Below are positions 21,706 to 35,163 of a stretch of 64,000 bases of DNA, in pieces (position 1 is the first letter of the stretch; each line of letters starts with the position of its first letter). The stretch covers positions 449,001 through 513,000 of the forward strand of contig OY986970.1 in assembly GCA_963920575.1 (NCBI GenBank), given 5' to 3'. The translations under genes were made by a program, and so were the position numbers. Under the pieces are notes generated by a model. The model was not told the origin of the DNA, ran no database searches, and saw nothing but the letters and a program-made list of their open reading frames with translations. This stretch comes from Narthecium ossifragum. Its lineage: Eukaryota; Streptophyta; Magnoliopsida; Dioscoreales; Nartheciaceae.

Positions 21706-24700
21706 ATGGATGCGGCGGAAATATACCGAATTGGGAGCCGGGCTGGGAGCCGGAGGGAGAGCTGGCGGAGAGGAGAGGACATGTTCTCGAGGTCCTCCAG
21801 GGACGAGGACGACGAGGAGGCCTTAAAGTGGGCCGCGCTCGAGAAGCTCCCGACTTACGACCGGATTCGGAAGGGAATACTCACCGTGGGCGACAAGGAT
21901 CTCCAGGAGGTCGACATACAGAACCTCGGCCTGCAAGAGAGGAAGATCTTGCTGGAGAGGCTGCTTAAGGTCGCCGAGGAGGACAACGAGAGGTTCTTGT
22001 TGAAGTTCAAGGATCGTATCGATCGGTGAGAACTGAGAACCCCCCCCCCCCCCCCCCTCCTCCTCCCCCTCCCCCTCCCAAAACAAGCAAGACGACCATC
22101 CATCGCTACTTTATTATTAATCGTTTCTTGTTCTTGATCTTGTCTTCATTTCATTTATTAGTGTTGGGATTGATCTTCCGACGGTGGAAGTGCGTTACGA
22201 GCATGTCACAATCGAGGCCGAGACTTATGTTGGTAGCAGCGGAGTTCCGACAGTCGTCAATTACTTCACCAATGTTCTAGAGGTAGCTTACTCTTGTTGA
22301 TCTAAAAATCATTCCTTTTATTGCTCTTGCATGAATAGATATGTGATACATATATATACCTACCACTCTTTCTTTGCGTTCATTCTAGTATTTGATCATC
22401 TTCTTCCCTTGTTGATTTGCAACTACTAGAATCTGGCTAACTACCTGCACATAATTCCGAGCAAGAAGATACATTTGCCCATACTTCAAGACGTTAGCGG
22501 GATCATCAGGCCTCAGAGGTATTTATATATGAGACTTCTTGTAGAGTAGATGATGATCATCGACTCCTCCACATACAACAAAAAACATGATGAATTATAA
22601 CCGAGTTTGTTTTCGTTATCTGCAGGATGACTTTACTGTTAGGCCCACCAGGAGCAGGAAAGACTACATTGTTGTTGGCACTGGCCGGAAAGCTGAACAA
22701 AGACCTCAAGGTTACTCTTGTTCTGTTTCTAGACCCCTGTTTTAATTTGTTCATTATAGTCATTTATGGGTGTGCATATAAGCTCCATCTCTCATCTTTT
22801 TCATTTATGTGAGCAGCTTTCTGGGAGAATAACTTATAATGGTCACGGCATGGAGGAGTTTGTTCCACAAAGAACAGCTGCCTACATCAGTCAAAATGAC
22901 CTCCATATCGGGGAGATGACCGTGCGAGAAACCTTGGCTTTCGCTGCCAAATGCCAGGGAGTAGGTAGTCGCTATGGTAAGTATCAACAGTCAGTTGATT
23001 TCGCTATATGTATATATGCAAATTAGGTGCTCAACAAGAGTTTGAGAAGAGGGAAGCATCATTTCTTTCCTTCCTGATCGTATGCAGAAATGTTGATGGA
23101 GCTCTCAAGAAGGGAAAAGGAAGCAAACATCAAACCTGATCATGACCTCGATGTGTTCATGAAGGTAACTAAAACACTCCTGTCTGGAATAGTAGTTCAC
23201 ATTTCTTAACATAAATATATTTGACGGCTTATGAAAATTCCTGTTTTCTCATTCCCCTACAGGCAACGGCAATGGAAGGAGATCACAGTGAAGTGGCGAC
23301 AGATTATATGCTGAAGGTGCGTGGTGTTGATGTTACTGAGATATATAGTCTTTACATATTTTTGGTTTCAAACAAATCCATGATGATCATAGTTCACAGA
23401 AGCATCTAACTTTCCTCTCATTATCAAAACAGATCCTCGGATTGGACATTTGCGCGGACACCATGGTTGGGGACCAGATGTTGCGAGGCATCTCTGGAGG
23501 ACAAAAGAAGCGTGTCACAACAGGTAGATAGATGGTCATCCAAGATTGCCTTTTTTGCTGTGAGGAACTTACTAATTCTTTTCTGCATGAGGTCCTCTGG
23601 TCTAACTTTGCTTCGTGCTATGACGCAGGGGAGATGCTGGTAGGGCCAGCAAAGGCATTGTTCATGGACGAGATATCCACAGGTCTAGATAGCTCCACCA
23701 CTTTCCAGATTGTGAGTTCACTTAGGCAAATCATACACATTCTCGGCGGGACGGGTGTTATTGCGCTGCTCCAACCTGCGCCGGAGACATATGACCTTTT
23801 CGACGACATCATCCTTCTCTCAGATGGAATGATGGTGTATCAGGGTCCCCGTGAGCATGTGCTCGAGTTCTTCGAGTCTATGGGATTCAAATGCCCTGTC
23901 AGGAAAGGTGTTGCAGATTTCTTGCAGGAAGTGAGTTTTCCATCCTCAGCTATAGACAGCCTTGTTGCATTGTATACGAGAATCAGAATATATATTGAGT
24001 ATCTTGGTTAATAATATGTAGGTGACATCCATTAAAGATCAGCGGCAGTATTGGGTACGTGGCAACGAGACATACAGATATGTGCCTGTGAAGGAATTTG
24101 CAGAGGCATTTCTGTCATTCCGTGCAGGCCAGGATATACAACAATATCTCTCTCATCCGTTTGACAAGAGCAAGAGCCACCCCGCTGCTCTGACGACCTC
24201 AAAATATGGGGTTGGCAAGATGGAATTGCTGAAAGCTGCCTTCCAAAGAGAATATTTGCTCATGCATAGGAACCACTTTGTGCATACCTTCAAGGGAATT
24301 CAGGTAATTAATTATACAGTGACGCCATTCATTATTCTGATCACAAATATTTGACAGCATGAATTGGCATACTGAACTTTTGGAACTATTTTTCCTTCTT
24401 CAGCTCGTGGTGATGGCATTTATCACAATGACTGTTTTCCTTAGATCAAAATTGCACAAGGACACACAAACAGATGGGGTGATTTATATGGGGGCACTCT
24501 TCTTTGCTATCGTGACTACGATGTATCATGCATTCGCAGAGCTTTCCATGACCATTTTGAAGCTTCCTGTTTTCTTCAAACAAAGAGATCTTCTCTTTTA
24601 TCCTGCATGGGCCTATGGATTGCCAACCTGGATCCTGAAAATTCCCATTTCTGTTGGTGAATTTGCTATCTGGGTCTTCGTGAGTTACTATGTCATAGGC

Positions 24701-27700
24701 TTCGATCCCAATGTAGGAAGGTGAGAATGGTTCTTGCTTACTCCTGGCATTGATTGATACGGCTCTGAAGATGTTCACAAGTACCTAGCATGACACCATT
24801 TTATTTCTTATCTTTCATTTAATTCGGTTCTGTTTTTTATTTGTGACAATAGGATGTTCAAGCAGTATCTAGTACTTGTTGGTGTCAGTCAGATGGCATC
24901 TGGCCTATTCCGGTTCATGGCTGGATTGGGAAGGGATATGATTGTGGCAAATACATTCGGATCTTTTGCATTGCTTATAATTCTGTTGCTGGGGGGATTC
25001 CTCTTATCAAGAGGTTCATTCTCATAGCTTCCTCTTTGATGCTTTCTGCCAACTTCCTTGTGCTTATCTGCAACAGCTCAGAAAATGAATTTTGTCAATT
25101 AATTTATATTCTATTAATAGTTCATCAACTGATTTAGCGCGATATTCTTTTTGTAGTATCTGTGAAGCATTGGTGGATCTGGGGCTACTGGATATCACCT
25201 TTGATGTACGCACAGAATGCTATCTCCGTAAACGAATTTCTTGGGCACTCTTGGAGCAAGGTAAGAGATATCTTCTTGTGTTGGAAAGCAAGGATGTCTT
25301 GATTTGAATGAGAAACAGCAGCTAACATATAGAGTTATTTGGATTCCAGATTATTGATCCCCAGACTTCGAATAAGACACTAGGGGTGCAGATCTTGGAG
25401 TCTCGTGGGGTCTTTGCTGAAGCAAAATGGTACTGGATTGGACTCGGAGCTTTGGTGGGATATGTCTTTCTATTCAATATCCTCTTTATACTGTCTCTCA
25501 CCTATCTCAGTCGTAAGTAATCTGTGCCCGCGACGGTGTCTGGAAATGTGTATTAATTCTCAGGTAGAGTAACCAGTATTCTAATCAATGTTTGCTGATT
25601 GCCCTGCAGCCGTTGGAGGATCTCAGGCCAGTCTTTCTGAAGAGCAATTAAAAGAAAAGAAAGCAAATTTAACTGGAGAAGGAGCATTAGAAGCACGGCC
25701 ATTGGCATCTCGAAGTATGTTTCCTGTTTCCACCAACGCAATAAATGATTTAGTATGGTTTCATAGATCATTCCAGTTAGTCACCCATTTAATTTGTAAT
25801 CCTCGCAACTGCAGACGATGGCACTGAAATGAGGACGAGTAGCAGATCAGGTTCTGTTCATGCTGTTGATCCTAATCAGAGGGGAATGGTCCTTCCATTT
25901 ACATCCCTTTCCATCACATTCGACAACGTACGATACTCCGTAGACATGCCACAGGTAACTAACTACTCAAATTAACAAGTGATCTATTTGTGCCACGTAA
26001 AACAAAATAGATTCGCATCAGTTGATAATTAATCTGGATGAACTTGTAGGAAATGAAAGCCCAAGGAGTAACAGAGGACAGATTGATGCTTCTGAAAGGA
26101 GTGAGTGGTTCTTTTAGGCCAGGAGTACTTACAGCTCTAATGGGTGTTAGTGGAGCTGGCAAGACTACATTGATGGATGTCTTGGCGGGGAGGAAAACAG
26201 GTGGCTATATTGAGGGTGACATCAGCGTATCTGGATATCCAAAGAAGCAAGAAACTTTTGCTCGTGTATCTGGATATTGTGAACAAAATGACATCCATTC
26301 TCCATACGTCACGGTTTTCGAGTCTCTACAGTACTCCGCATGGCTTAGGCTGCCTTCAGAAGTTGATTCTGCAACAAAGGCGGTAAGATGAATGAATGAT
26401 TCAGTCTCATCTATTATATATTTGGCCCTTTTTTTTGAACTCAACTGATACATGAACCTGTGCTACTGATTTTGCAGATGTTTGTCACAGAAGTCATGGA
26501 GCTTGTAGAGCTCACATCGCTAAGGGAGTCGCTTGTTGGGTTGCCTGGTGTGAGTGGGTTATCAACAGAGCAGCGCAAGAGACTTACTATTGCTGTCGAA
26601 CTTGTTGCCAACCCCTCCATAATATTCATGGATGAACCAACCTCTGGTCTTGATGCAAGGGCGGCCGCAATTGTCATGAGAGCAGTAAGGAACACTGTCG
26701 ACACTGGAAGGACGGTTGTCTGCACTATTCACCAGCCTAGCATTGACATATTTGAAGCCTTCGATGAGGTAATTAGTGCCTTCTTTTCCCTAGAGTCATT
26801 CAAGAGTTCTTCAGTACGTTGTGTGTCTACATAATCGAATCTGCTAATTTATGCAAAATTGACGTATTGTTTGGCATACAGCTTTTCCTTATGAAACGAG
26901 GAGGAGAAGAGATATATGTAGGTCCCTTGGGGCGCCACTCTTGCCATCTCATTGAATACTTTGAGGTGAGCCAAAAGGAAGCATGAGCCCACCTACTCTG
27001 TTTTTTGTATGTCGATCTCTCTCTTATATGTACGACTAACGATTGGGTTCAACTATATAGGGAGTCAATGGAGTCAGTAAAATAAAGGACAGCTATAATC
27101 CAGCAACATGGATGTTAGAAGTGACTTCACTAGCACAAGAAGGAATCCTGGGAGTGAGTTTTACTGAATATTACAAGAACTCTGACCTGTACCAGTGAGT
27201 AACCTACTTTACTTGCTACATGTATCAATCAATGCATGGTTACCTTCCTCTGAGTGGAAATTTCTCCATTTCTAATCACTAGTCACTCATTGATTACAGG
27301 AGGAACCAAGCTATGATTAAAGAACTGAGCTCACCTCCTCCTGGTTCAAGCGATCTATACTATCCTACTGAGTACTCGCAAAATTTCTTCACACAGTGCA
27401 TGGCTTGCTTATGGAAGATGCATTTGTCATACTGGAGGAATCCTCCATACACTGCAGTGAGGTTCTTCTTCACGGTTATCATAGCACTGTTGTTTGGGAC
27501 GATCTTTTGGGATCTCGGCGGTAAAAGGTATAACATGAGCAACAACCACAAGTACTGGCTTTGTTGTGCTACTTGCCATTGGCTCTGGATTCAAATGAAG
27601 CGTTTATTTTTGGTTGCAGATTAACTCAACAGGATTTGTTCAATGCAATGGGTTCCATGTATGCTGCTGTTCTGTTCATTGGGGTGCAGAATTCTGCATC

Positions 27701-28569
27701 TGTTCAACCAGTTGTGGCTGTTGAAAGAACAGTCTTCTATAGGGAAAGAGCAGCCGGAATGTATTCAGCATTGCCATACGCATTTGGACAAGTAATTTCC
27801 TACGCTCTCACTAATTTTTATCTCTCCCTCCAGTTCCTAAGCTTTCTTGATTAGAATCAATTACTTAACCATACGGCTTGGCATAACATATTACCTTGAT
27901 GCATTTGCAGGTCACAATTGAGCTACCGTATGTATTTGTTCAGTGTATTCTATATGGTGCTATTGTCTATGCCATGATTGGATTTGAATGGACGGCCGCA
28001 AAGTTCTTTTGGTACTTGTTCTTCATGTACTTCACACTGCTATACTTCACATATTACGGAATGATGGCGGTGGGATTGACTCCAAATCAGAACATCTCCT
28101 CTATCGTCTCCTCAGCATTCTATACAGTATGGAACCTTTTCTCTGGGTTTCTCATCCCCAGACCGGTACGTTTTTCATTACCATCAACTTATCGATCGCA
28201 TGCTAGTTTCCTGAACAGTTAGATGTTCTTTTCCCATACATATATATATATAACATGAATCTGTCTAATTACAGAGGATTCCCGTCTGGTGGAGATGGTA
28301 TTATTGGGGCATGCCCAGTTGCATGGACCTTGTATGGATTGATTGTCTCGCAATTTGGAGATGTTCAAGAGAATATGAAGGATTCGAACAACATAACCGT
28401 AGCTGAATTTGTGAGGGAATATTTCGGATTCAAGCACAGCTTTTTGGGAGTGGTTGCTCTGATGATTGTGGCATTCCCTGCGCTCTTCGCCTTCCTATTT
28501 GCCTTCTCAATTAAAATGCTCAACTTCAAAGACGATGATGAAAAGATTTCACACGGCGGGTCGTACTAG
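21706..28569 (+). CDS. PDR/ABCG full-size ABC transporter with last-exon frameshift (copy 3)
   Basis: Exons: 21706-22025, 22162-22282, 22430-22518, 22626-22710, 22817-22976, 23088-23164, 23263-23316, 23433-23523, 23629-23930, 24022-24303, 24404-24720, 24853-25013, 25157-25260, 25350-25512, 25610-25714, 25815-25954, 26050-26382, 26478-26768, 26882-26965, 27061-27194, 27300-27527, 27620-27791, 27911-28165, 28275-28569. NBD1 has Walker [10 protein letters not shown], signature SGGQKKR and Walker [17 protein letters not shown]2 has [19 protein letters not shown] and [16 protein letters not shown]. Two six-helix TMDs follow the NBDs, as in plasma-membrane PDR exporters of about 1450 residues. The last exon has GGGG at 28306-28309 where copy 1 has GGG. 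Read as is, this shifts the frame, stops at 28404-28406 and loses the final helix. A one-base loss near 28526 also moves the stop to 28569. Confidence 0.93.
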
Positions 28570-28960
28570 CACTGGTTTGCAAGCAAGGGGGGGGGGGTTC
28601 CTATATCACATACTTCCTGCCTAGCCAAGTGCCATCAGCTACATTTTCCCATTTTGTATAAATGTCAGTAGAACAGTAAATATTGCTTGTATTCTGACTA
28701 GATTCTATTCATATTATCATGTCACGCGACAGAAATAAAGGAAGATATTGTACCCTTTTTTTTCCCCCGAGTTGTATGTACAGTTTGTTGTGTTCTATTT
28801 AAAAAGAGCTTTCTTTCAGCATAAATCCTATATGAAGGAAGCACTTTGGACTTTTAATAAAAATGCTGAAACCACCAAAGAAGATATGAAAACTTTTCAA
28901 TGTTTTCATGCTCCTAACAACTTGTATAAAGGTCAAGCACTTTTCCCAAACAAACAAGAC
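28570..28960. other. 3' UTR of copy 3 up to the assembly gap
   Basis: Nearly identical to the copy 1 flank (1768-2172). AATAAA at 28734-28739 is a likely poly(A) signal. Confidence 0.65.
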
Positions 28961-29160
28961 NNNNNNNNNNNNNNNNNNNNNNNNNNNNNNNNNNNNNNNN
29001 NNNNNNNNNNNNNNNNNNNNNNNNNNNNNNNNNNNNNNNNNNNNNNNNNNNNNNNNNNNNNNNNNNNNNNNNNNNNNNNNNNNNNNNNNNNNNNNNNNNN
29101 NNNNNNNNNNNNNNNNNNNNNNNNNNNNNNNNNNNNNNNNNNNNNNNNNNNNNNNNNNNN
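28961..29160. other. Assembly gap, 200 N
   Basis: Exactly 200 undetermined bases, probably a placeholder. Reading frames that cross it have no meaning. Confidence 0.99.
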
Positions 29161-29650
29161 CTTCCCATTCAAACTGGTATTTACTTGCCAATTAAACTGG
29201 TAGTTACTTCACAGTTAACTGGTAGTTACTTCCCATATAAATTGGTAGTTACTCCCCCCAAAACTGGTAGTTACTTCCCATCCAAACTGGTAGTTACTTC
29301 CCACATTTAACTGGTAGTTACTTCCCCCATTTAACTGGTAGTTACTTCCCAGTTTAAGCGGTAATTACTTTACAAAAAAACTGTAATTACTTCACACTTC
29401 AACTGGTAGTTACTTCCCATTCAAACTGGTATTTACTTGCCAATTAAACTGGTAGATACTTCACAGTTAACTGGTAGTTACTTCCCATATAAATTGGTAG
29501 TTACTCCCCCCAAAACTGGTAGTTACTTCCCATCCAAACTGGTAGTTACTTCCCCCATTTAACTGGTAGTTCCTTCCCAGTTTAACTGGTAGTTACTTCC
29601 CCCAAAACTGGTAGTTACTTCCCATCCAAACTGGTAGTTACTCCCCCAAT
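29161..29650. repeat. Minisatellite (AACTGGTAGTTACTTCCC unit) with higher-order structure
   Basis: About two dozen imperfect units of 20-22 bp. A block of about 252 bp, with its particular order of unit variants, starts at 29161 and again at 29413. The array begins directly at the gap, so its full length is unknown. Confidence 0.93.
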
Positions 29651-30511
29651 TTTACTATTAATGCCCCCATTAATGCATGCATCCAGCCATAAAGTGGATG
29701 CATGCATGCCTTCCATGTATTGGGAATAGGTGTATATATTCCCAACCACTCCATTTAATGCCAACCACCTAATTCAAAACTATTCATCCATTTCTCATTT
29801 AAAAAAATACATAAAGGGTATTTTAGAGATAAAAAAAATACAGCTGTCCAAAAAGGGACTAAATGACTTAAAATCTTTCAAGGAGACTAAATGGCAAAGA
29901 ACTTCTCCCAAAGGGACTAAACACCAATTTTCCGTTAAAAAAAGGGGGGGAGAGAGAGAGAGATCATGTACTATCGCTTGTGAAAGCACTCAACTTCTAT
30001 TCTTAATTGTTATTCTGAAGAGGATATTGTGTCATGTACTTGATTAATATGAACAAAGTTATTGATCGATTTGTTCATAGTTGTATAAGTATTTTGGCGA
30101 TATCTGCCGTGGGTTTTGCTACTACTGGGCCTCGTCACTCGCGCGTATGTTAAGATTGAAGTTATTTAATGGTAGCAGTTAGTCTAGATAGCCGTGTCTC
30201 CGCTAATGTAGTTATTTTATGTAGTTATCCATGGAAATTAAGCCCGTTTGGTTTGAGAATAATGGTGGAATAACCTCCTTATTTTCTAATTTATTCTCAG
30301 ATATTATTGGATTAGAAAAGGGAAATAGGGTGTGAGAAGATCCCAAACCCACGTTAATAAGTCATCCTCACTTTTGAAATTAGGGTTAGGGTGTGAATTG
30401 GGAATTTTGTTAAAGAACTAATTAAAATTTGATTTTATCTTTACATAAATACGAATAGAAAAAAATAAATATTTAAATATTATTACATCACGATTCCTTA
30501 AATATATGACA
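29651..30511. other. Gene-free flank in block B
   Basis: A short palindrome around TGCATGCATG near 29674-29708. From 29945 the sequence is colinear with 2755-2960, then with 5180-5480. The small inverted repeat at 30241-30350 (CCCGTTTGGT) matches that at 5239. Confidence 0.5.
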
Positions 30512-30539
30512 CTAGTACTCACCCGTGCCCCTGACACGG
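30512..30539 (-). mobile_element. Helitron-like 3' terminus
   Basis: On the - strand a five-base stem (CCGTG at 30535-30539 side pairing with CACGG at 30523-30527 side) is followed by a spacer and CTAG (30512-30515), then T. Colinearity with block A breaks exactly here, so something was inserted at this point. Confidence 0.4.
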
Positions 30540-32035
30540 TTTTACATTTCTCATATTAATTGCTTAGCCTGGCTCCCTTTCTCTCCTTCAAAGTTTTTTT
30601 CAGAGGCACAAACAATCATATATTTCATACCATTTCCTTCTCTATTCTTATCTCTCCAGACCAAACATAAAGCATTGAACTAAACCCTAACTCGGATTAA
30701 AATCTTTGCTGAGCTGAATAATAAAATATCCTGACTGTTACATAATGACATAAGCAGAGGGGATGAGCCCAATAAATGTAGCCAAAAAAAAAATATGACA
30801 AGGCACATCCATTATTGGCAAAGCTGCATGGACGGATGTATTTGGCAATGTAGGAGTGATTCTAGGAAAAGTATGTAGTTTAGCAGGTTCTCGTTTCTTT
30901 TAGCTACCTAAAAGAGGAAAATGTCAATCAATAAAAGCAGGTTTACAAAACATATAAAGCTAAAGTTTTTCTTATTTCAAAGATTATTCATGACTGCATG
31001 CATCGTTAGAGTGCCATGCATGATTACAACTATTAACTACTTAAGAACAGGGCTATTTACATATTCTCCCTATAAAGGTTCTAATTTACGTATTTCATCC
31101 TAAAATCTTTCCATTTACACAGACACCATTGAAAATCTTAATTATTAACATATTGCCCCCTCTGGTTAAATACGAACAGAATATTCTCGGAATATTCCAT
31201 ATTTTACTTAATTACCCTTATCATTTAAGGGTTCTCTCTCTCTCGTCCTCCCCCAACCCTCTCTCCTCTCTCCAACTTCTCCCTGCACTCTTCTCTCTCG
31301 TCATGCACTTTTCTCTCCTTTATTCCCATGCACTCTTCTCTTTGATCTCTCCCCCCCGCCCCCTTCTACGTCCCCCGCACTCTTCTCTCTTCCTCTCCCT
31401 CTCTTCTCCCCTCTCATTCCCCTGCAATTCTTCTCTCTGATCACTCTCTAAGTGTAGAGGAAGTTGGGGAGAGAGAGAGAGAGAGATCACAGAGTGAGAA
31501 CAGAAGAGTGCAGAAGAGAGAGGAATGCAGTGAGATAGAGAAGTGTGCAGGAAATTAGAGAGAGAAGAGGAGAGTGTTGAGGCCAAGCAAGAACAAAGAA
31601 ACACGTACACATCTCTATATAACTGCATACATTGTCTCCACCATGCTTTACCATATATTATAGAGAAGTCCTCTCCGTTCATGGTCTGGCTGGCTGGGCC
31701 GACCCCCTCCGGCAAGCTCGAGTTGTCAACTCTCGACAAACTACCAGCGCTCCCGTCCGAGGTGTGAACATTGCATGTGTTGAGCCATGGCCGCGAGCTA
31801 GCGAACGTCATAAGCGTGGCAGCGTCCATGACCTTGCTGCGTTACTATCCTAGGTCTCACTGGCCATTACATCGAGTCGAGCAAAGGCGAGCTCCAGATC
31901 GATTGCACAGGTGATGCCTGGTTCCTCCTTATATAATCGAGAATATATTAGTTTTTAAATTAATATATTAGTTTGTATTATATGTTATAGTATATCCTCC
32001 TTATATAGGAGTATGGTTATAAATAATTTTTGGTT
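30540..32035. other. Insertion-derived DNA absent from block A
   Basis: Lies between two Helitron-like ends and has no counterpart near 5480-5585. 31215-31560 is CT-rich then GA-rich and can pair with itself. 31670-31900 is less AT-rich and could be a captured gene piece, but no domain is readable. No intact gene. Confidence 0.4.
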
Positions 32036-32202
32036 GTTCTATTGGCATCCTATGTGGCAGGCTTAGTCCTATGTGGCTGATGATGTGGAGGGGGTAATAG
32101 TGGGGGAGTCGGGAGGGGAGAGTTAGGGGGGTTAGTGGGGAGTTATGAGGGAGGTAAGGGGAGATGGTACTTACCCTGCCATGTGGCAGGGGATAGGACT
32201 AG
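32036..32202 (+). mobile_element. Short Helitron-like repeat
   Basis: A strong hairpin CCCTGCCA-TG-TGGCAGGG (32174-32191) is followed by GATAGGA and CTAG (32199-32202), then T. Colinearity with block A resumes immediately afterwards. Related, inverted, to 9816-10020. The 5' end is not certain; a TC at 32038-32039 is a candidate but is not preceded by A. Confidence 0.5.
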
Positions 32203-32359
32203 TATCATATATATGATTATACTATATTTATGACGTAAACATGATGCATCCACACCTTGAAAAGTATAATTAAAAATATGAATAAAAACCTAAGTACTCA
32301 TAAAATTAAAAATATAAACAAAAAAAAATAAACTATATATATATATATATATATAGAGG

Positions 32360-33480
32360 AATTTTCAAGAGGGAACCAGTTCCCTAAGTCTTACACAGGG
32401 AACCAGCATCCTCACCGTCCGATGGGATCGAACGATCAGGATCTATCACCCAACTTAATCCCACATCCACGTCACTCCCACTTTCTCTCTCCTCCAACCC
32501 CACCTGCAACCATATCCTTTCCCCTTCACCAAGCCCGATCGCGAACCTCTCCAACAACGCGTCGCCAGCGTCGCGCGTAGGGGCTCGCCAGCGATGGGGA
32601 ACTCGCCGAAAGGGTCGTTGGGATGAGCGAAACCAATCCAACGGTTCCGATTGGGCGGTGGAACGGTGGTATGGCGGGATCTGGAGGTACACCGCCGGTC
32701 GGGTTAAGGGAAGACGGTGGAACGGTGGACCACAGCGAGCTCGGCGAGACCGTATCTGGTCGGGGATCAACGGGAAAAGAGTCGTGGAGAGGTCTAGGGG
32801 AGGTCTAGGGTAGTTTTAGGGCGAGATTAGTGTCGGGCGTTGGTTAACGATGGTGGTTGTGGGTTTTGGGTTGCCGTGGGGTTCACCGGAGAGGACGAGG
32901 GCGGTGGCTAAGGAGTGGGACGGGGTCATGAGAGCTCGGGGAAGAGGACTGGGGACTTGGATAGCGGCGGGGATGGCCGGGAAGGCGAGGTAGAGGTGGA
33001 GATCGGTGGTGGGCTAGAGCTTAGGGAACTGGTTAAGTTGGGGTAGAGCTTAGGGAGCTGGTTAAGGTGGAGATCGGCGGTAGAGATGGAGATCGGCGGT
33101 GGGCTAGAGCTTAGGGAACTGGTTAAGGTGGAGATCGGAGGTAGAGGTGGAGATCGGCGGTGGGCAAGAGCTCAGGGAACTGGTTAAGGTGGAGATCGGA
33201 GGGTAGAGGTGGAGATGAGATCGGAGGTAGAGGTGGGGTAGAGGTGGAGATCGGCGGTGGGCAAGAGCTCAGGGAACTGGTTAAGGTGGAGATCGGAGGT
33301 GAAGGTGGAGATTGGCGGTGGGCTTGCAGGTGAGGTTGGAGGAGAGAGAGAAAGTGGGAGTTGATGATGTGGATGTGGGATTAAGTTGGGGTGATAGATC
33401 CTGACCGTCCGATCCCATCTGACGGTTAGGATGCTGGTTCCTTGTATAAAACTTAGGGAACTGGTTCCCTCTTGAAAATT
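32360..33480. mobile_element. Element with ~115-bp inverted termini and an internal minisatellite
   Basis: The two ends are near-identical inverted repeats for about 115 bp, beginning AATTTTCAAGAGGGAACCAG. It sits inside a TATATA tract, so target duplications cannot be read. 33000-33300 is a tandem array built on GGAGATCGG.GGT and CTTAGGGAACTGGTTAAG. The interior is G-rich on the + strand; open frames such as 32384-32770 on the - strand overlap the terminal repeat and have no domain. No transposase. Confidence 0.75.
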
Positions 33481-35163
33481 TATATATATATATATATATT
33501 CCTATTCCACCTTCTAGATCCATCCTCTTCTTTTTTATCCGAAATAATCATTACTTAACCCACACCTCCATGTTCCAAAAATCCTTACTCCAGGATAACC
33601 TATCCTTTGTGGGACGCCGCCGCCACCCAGTCCCATGTGATATCATTAGATTTGACAACAATGGCTCAACTAATCCACAAGGACTCTCTATTCTCTCTGA
33701 CGAAATGTCAACGGCCCTGAGCCAATGAGCGTGAGCCGACGTCCCTCAAGACGCCGACGCCAATAAGGTCTCAGTACCTAGACTTTAAAATCTCTTTTGA
33801 GAAGCTTCCATTTCCTCAACGTTATTGTCGAAGCCATCAGCCATGTTAGGGATCATAATTAATATGGCAGGTGGTGGATTATATATATAACACTGGGGAG
33901 ATGTCAATGGCCCTAAGCCAATGAGCGTGAGCTGACGTCCCTCAAGACGTCGACACCAATAAGGTTTCGGTACCTAGACCTTAAAATGTCTTTGAGATGC
34001 TTCCATTTCCTCAACGTCATTATCGAGGCCAAGTTAGGGATCATAACTAATAGCAAGTGGTGGGTTATATAATACCTGGAAATTGGCGTCATGGATGGAA
34101 TCAAACTTAGGGATCGTAATTAATAGCAAGTGGTCGGTTATATAATACCTGGAAAGTGGCGTCATGGATGGAATCAAAGTTAGGGATCATAAGTAATAGC
34201 AAGTGGAGGGTTATATAATACCTGGAAAGTGGCGTCATGGATGGAATCAGGAACAAGTCATAAAACGTCTGACAGAATATTCCTCACGTGAAGGACGAGC
34301 AAGTCATGTGGAACATAACCTGCCTGACGGCATTAGCCATGAGTCCTGGGGGCTGGGGCTGTAGAAAAAAATTAAAAATCTTAATCGACATATTGTTGAA
34401 ATTATAATGTCGAGTTATGGACATCCAGTTAATAGTTCTCAATGGATGAGGCTATCAGCTACGTCACGTTTTCTTAACTTAAATATTTTGGATCAGCCCT
34501 GGTCGGGTTGTTGTTGGCGATAAACTTTGTCCATGCGGATCTCTTTCTAGAAGGAAGAAAGGACTTAGACGTGAAGATGAACTCTTGTATTGACCATCGA
34601 TGGTCAATGTTAGTTGTCGGTGAGAAGATGCTTCTATTCTAGAGGCTATTTTGTTTTTTTTTAATAATATTTGCCTCGTCACTAAAGCCATATTTGTTTC
34701 ACGGGATATGATATGAGTAGAAGATATAATCTCCTGATGATTTAATTAAATATTTAAATGTTTTATTTTTTTTAATTCAATGGATCTCATCTTTATGAGA
34801 TTACATATCCCACCTCCATTTGAAATTATTTACATGAGATATGAAGTCTCAGAAGAATTATTTATTTCAATTTTAAAAAAAACATCAAACATGAGATAAA
34901 ATGAGATGCATATGAGTATTAATCCTATTCCATATGTAATACCATGAAACAAATGAATCTTTAAGTATCTAGTGATATGCACAATGGTCGCATAAATTAA
35001 GCTACTAAAACACCTTCAATAGGAGAGGAGATGCTCGGTGAACAGTGTCTCTTCGTGAAAAGATGTCTATTAGGAATGTCCTGTGCACAGGCCGATAGGC
35101 GTTTTTTCTCGAATATCCTAAAAAAAACCAAAAATTATAAAATCGAAAATATCTTTAAAAAAA
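33481..35163. other. Upstream flank of copy 4, part of the duplicated block
   Basis: Colinear with 10130-10220 and 11867-13615. Holds the ~180-bp unit twice (about 33709 and 33905) and three further shorter units at about 34040-34250 containing AGCAAGTGG, ATAATACCTGGAAA and GGCGTCATGGATGGAATCA. 34700-35000 is AT-rich. No gene seen. Confidence 0.55.

Noticed and set aside
28748..29203. ORFs running through the N block
   Set aside because: Frames across undetermined bases are meaningless.
29161..29650. Possible CRISPR-like array
   Set aside because: A tandem minisatellite of 21-bp units without spacers.
31320..31829. 169-residue - strand ORF
   Set aside because: Mostly encoded by CT/GA-rich low-complexity DNA; no recognisable domain.
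32384..32770. 128-residue - strand ORF
   Set aside because: Begins in the terminal inverted repeat of a non-coding element; no domain.
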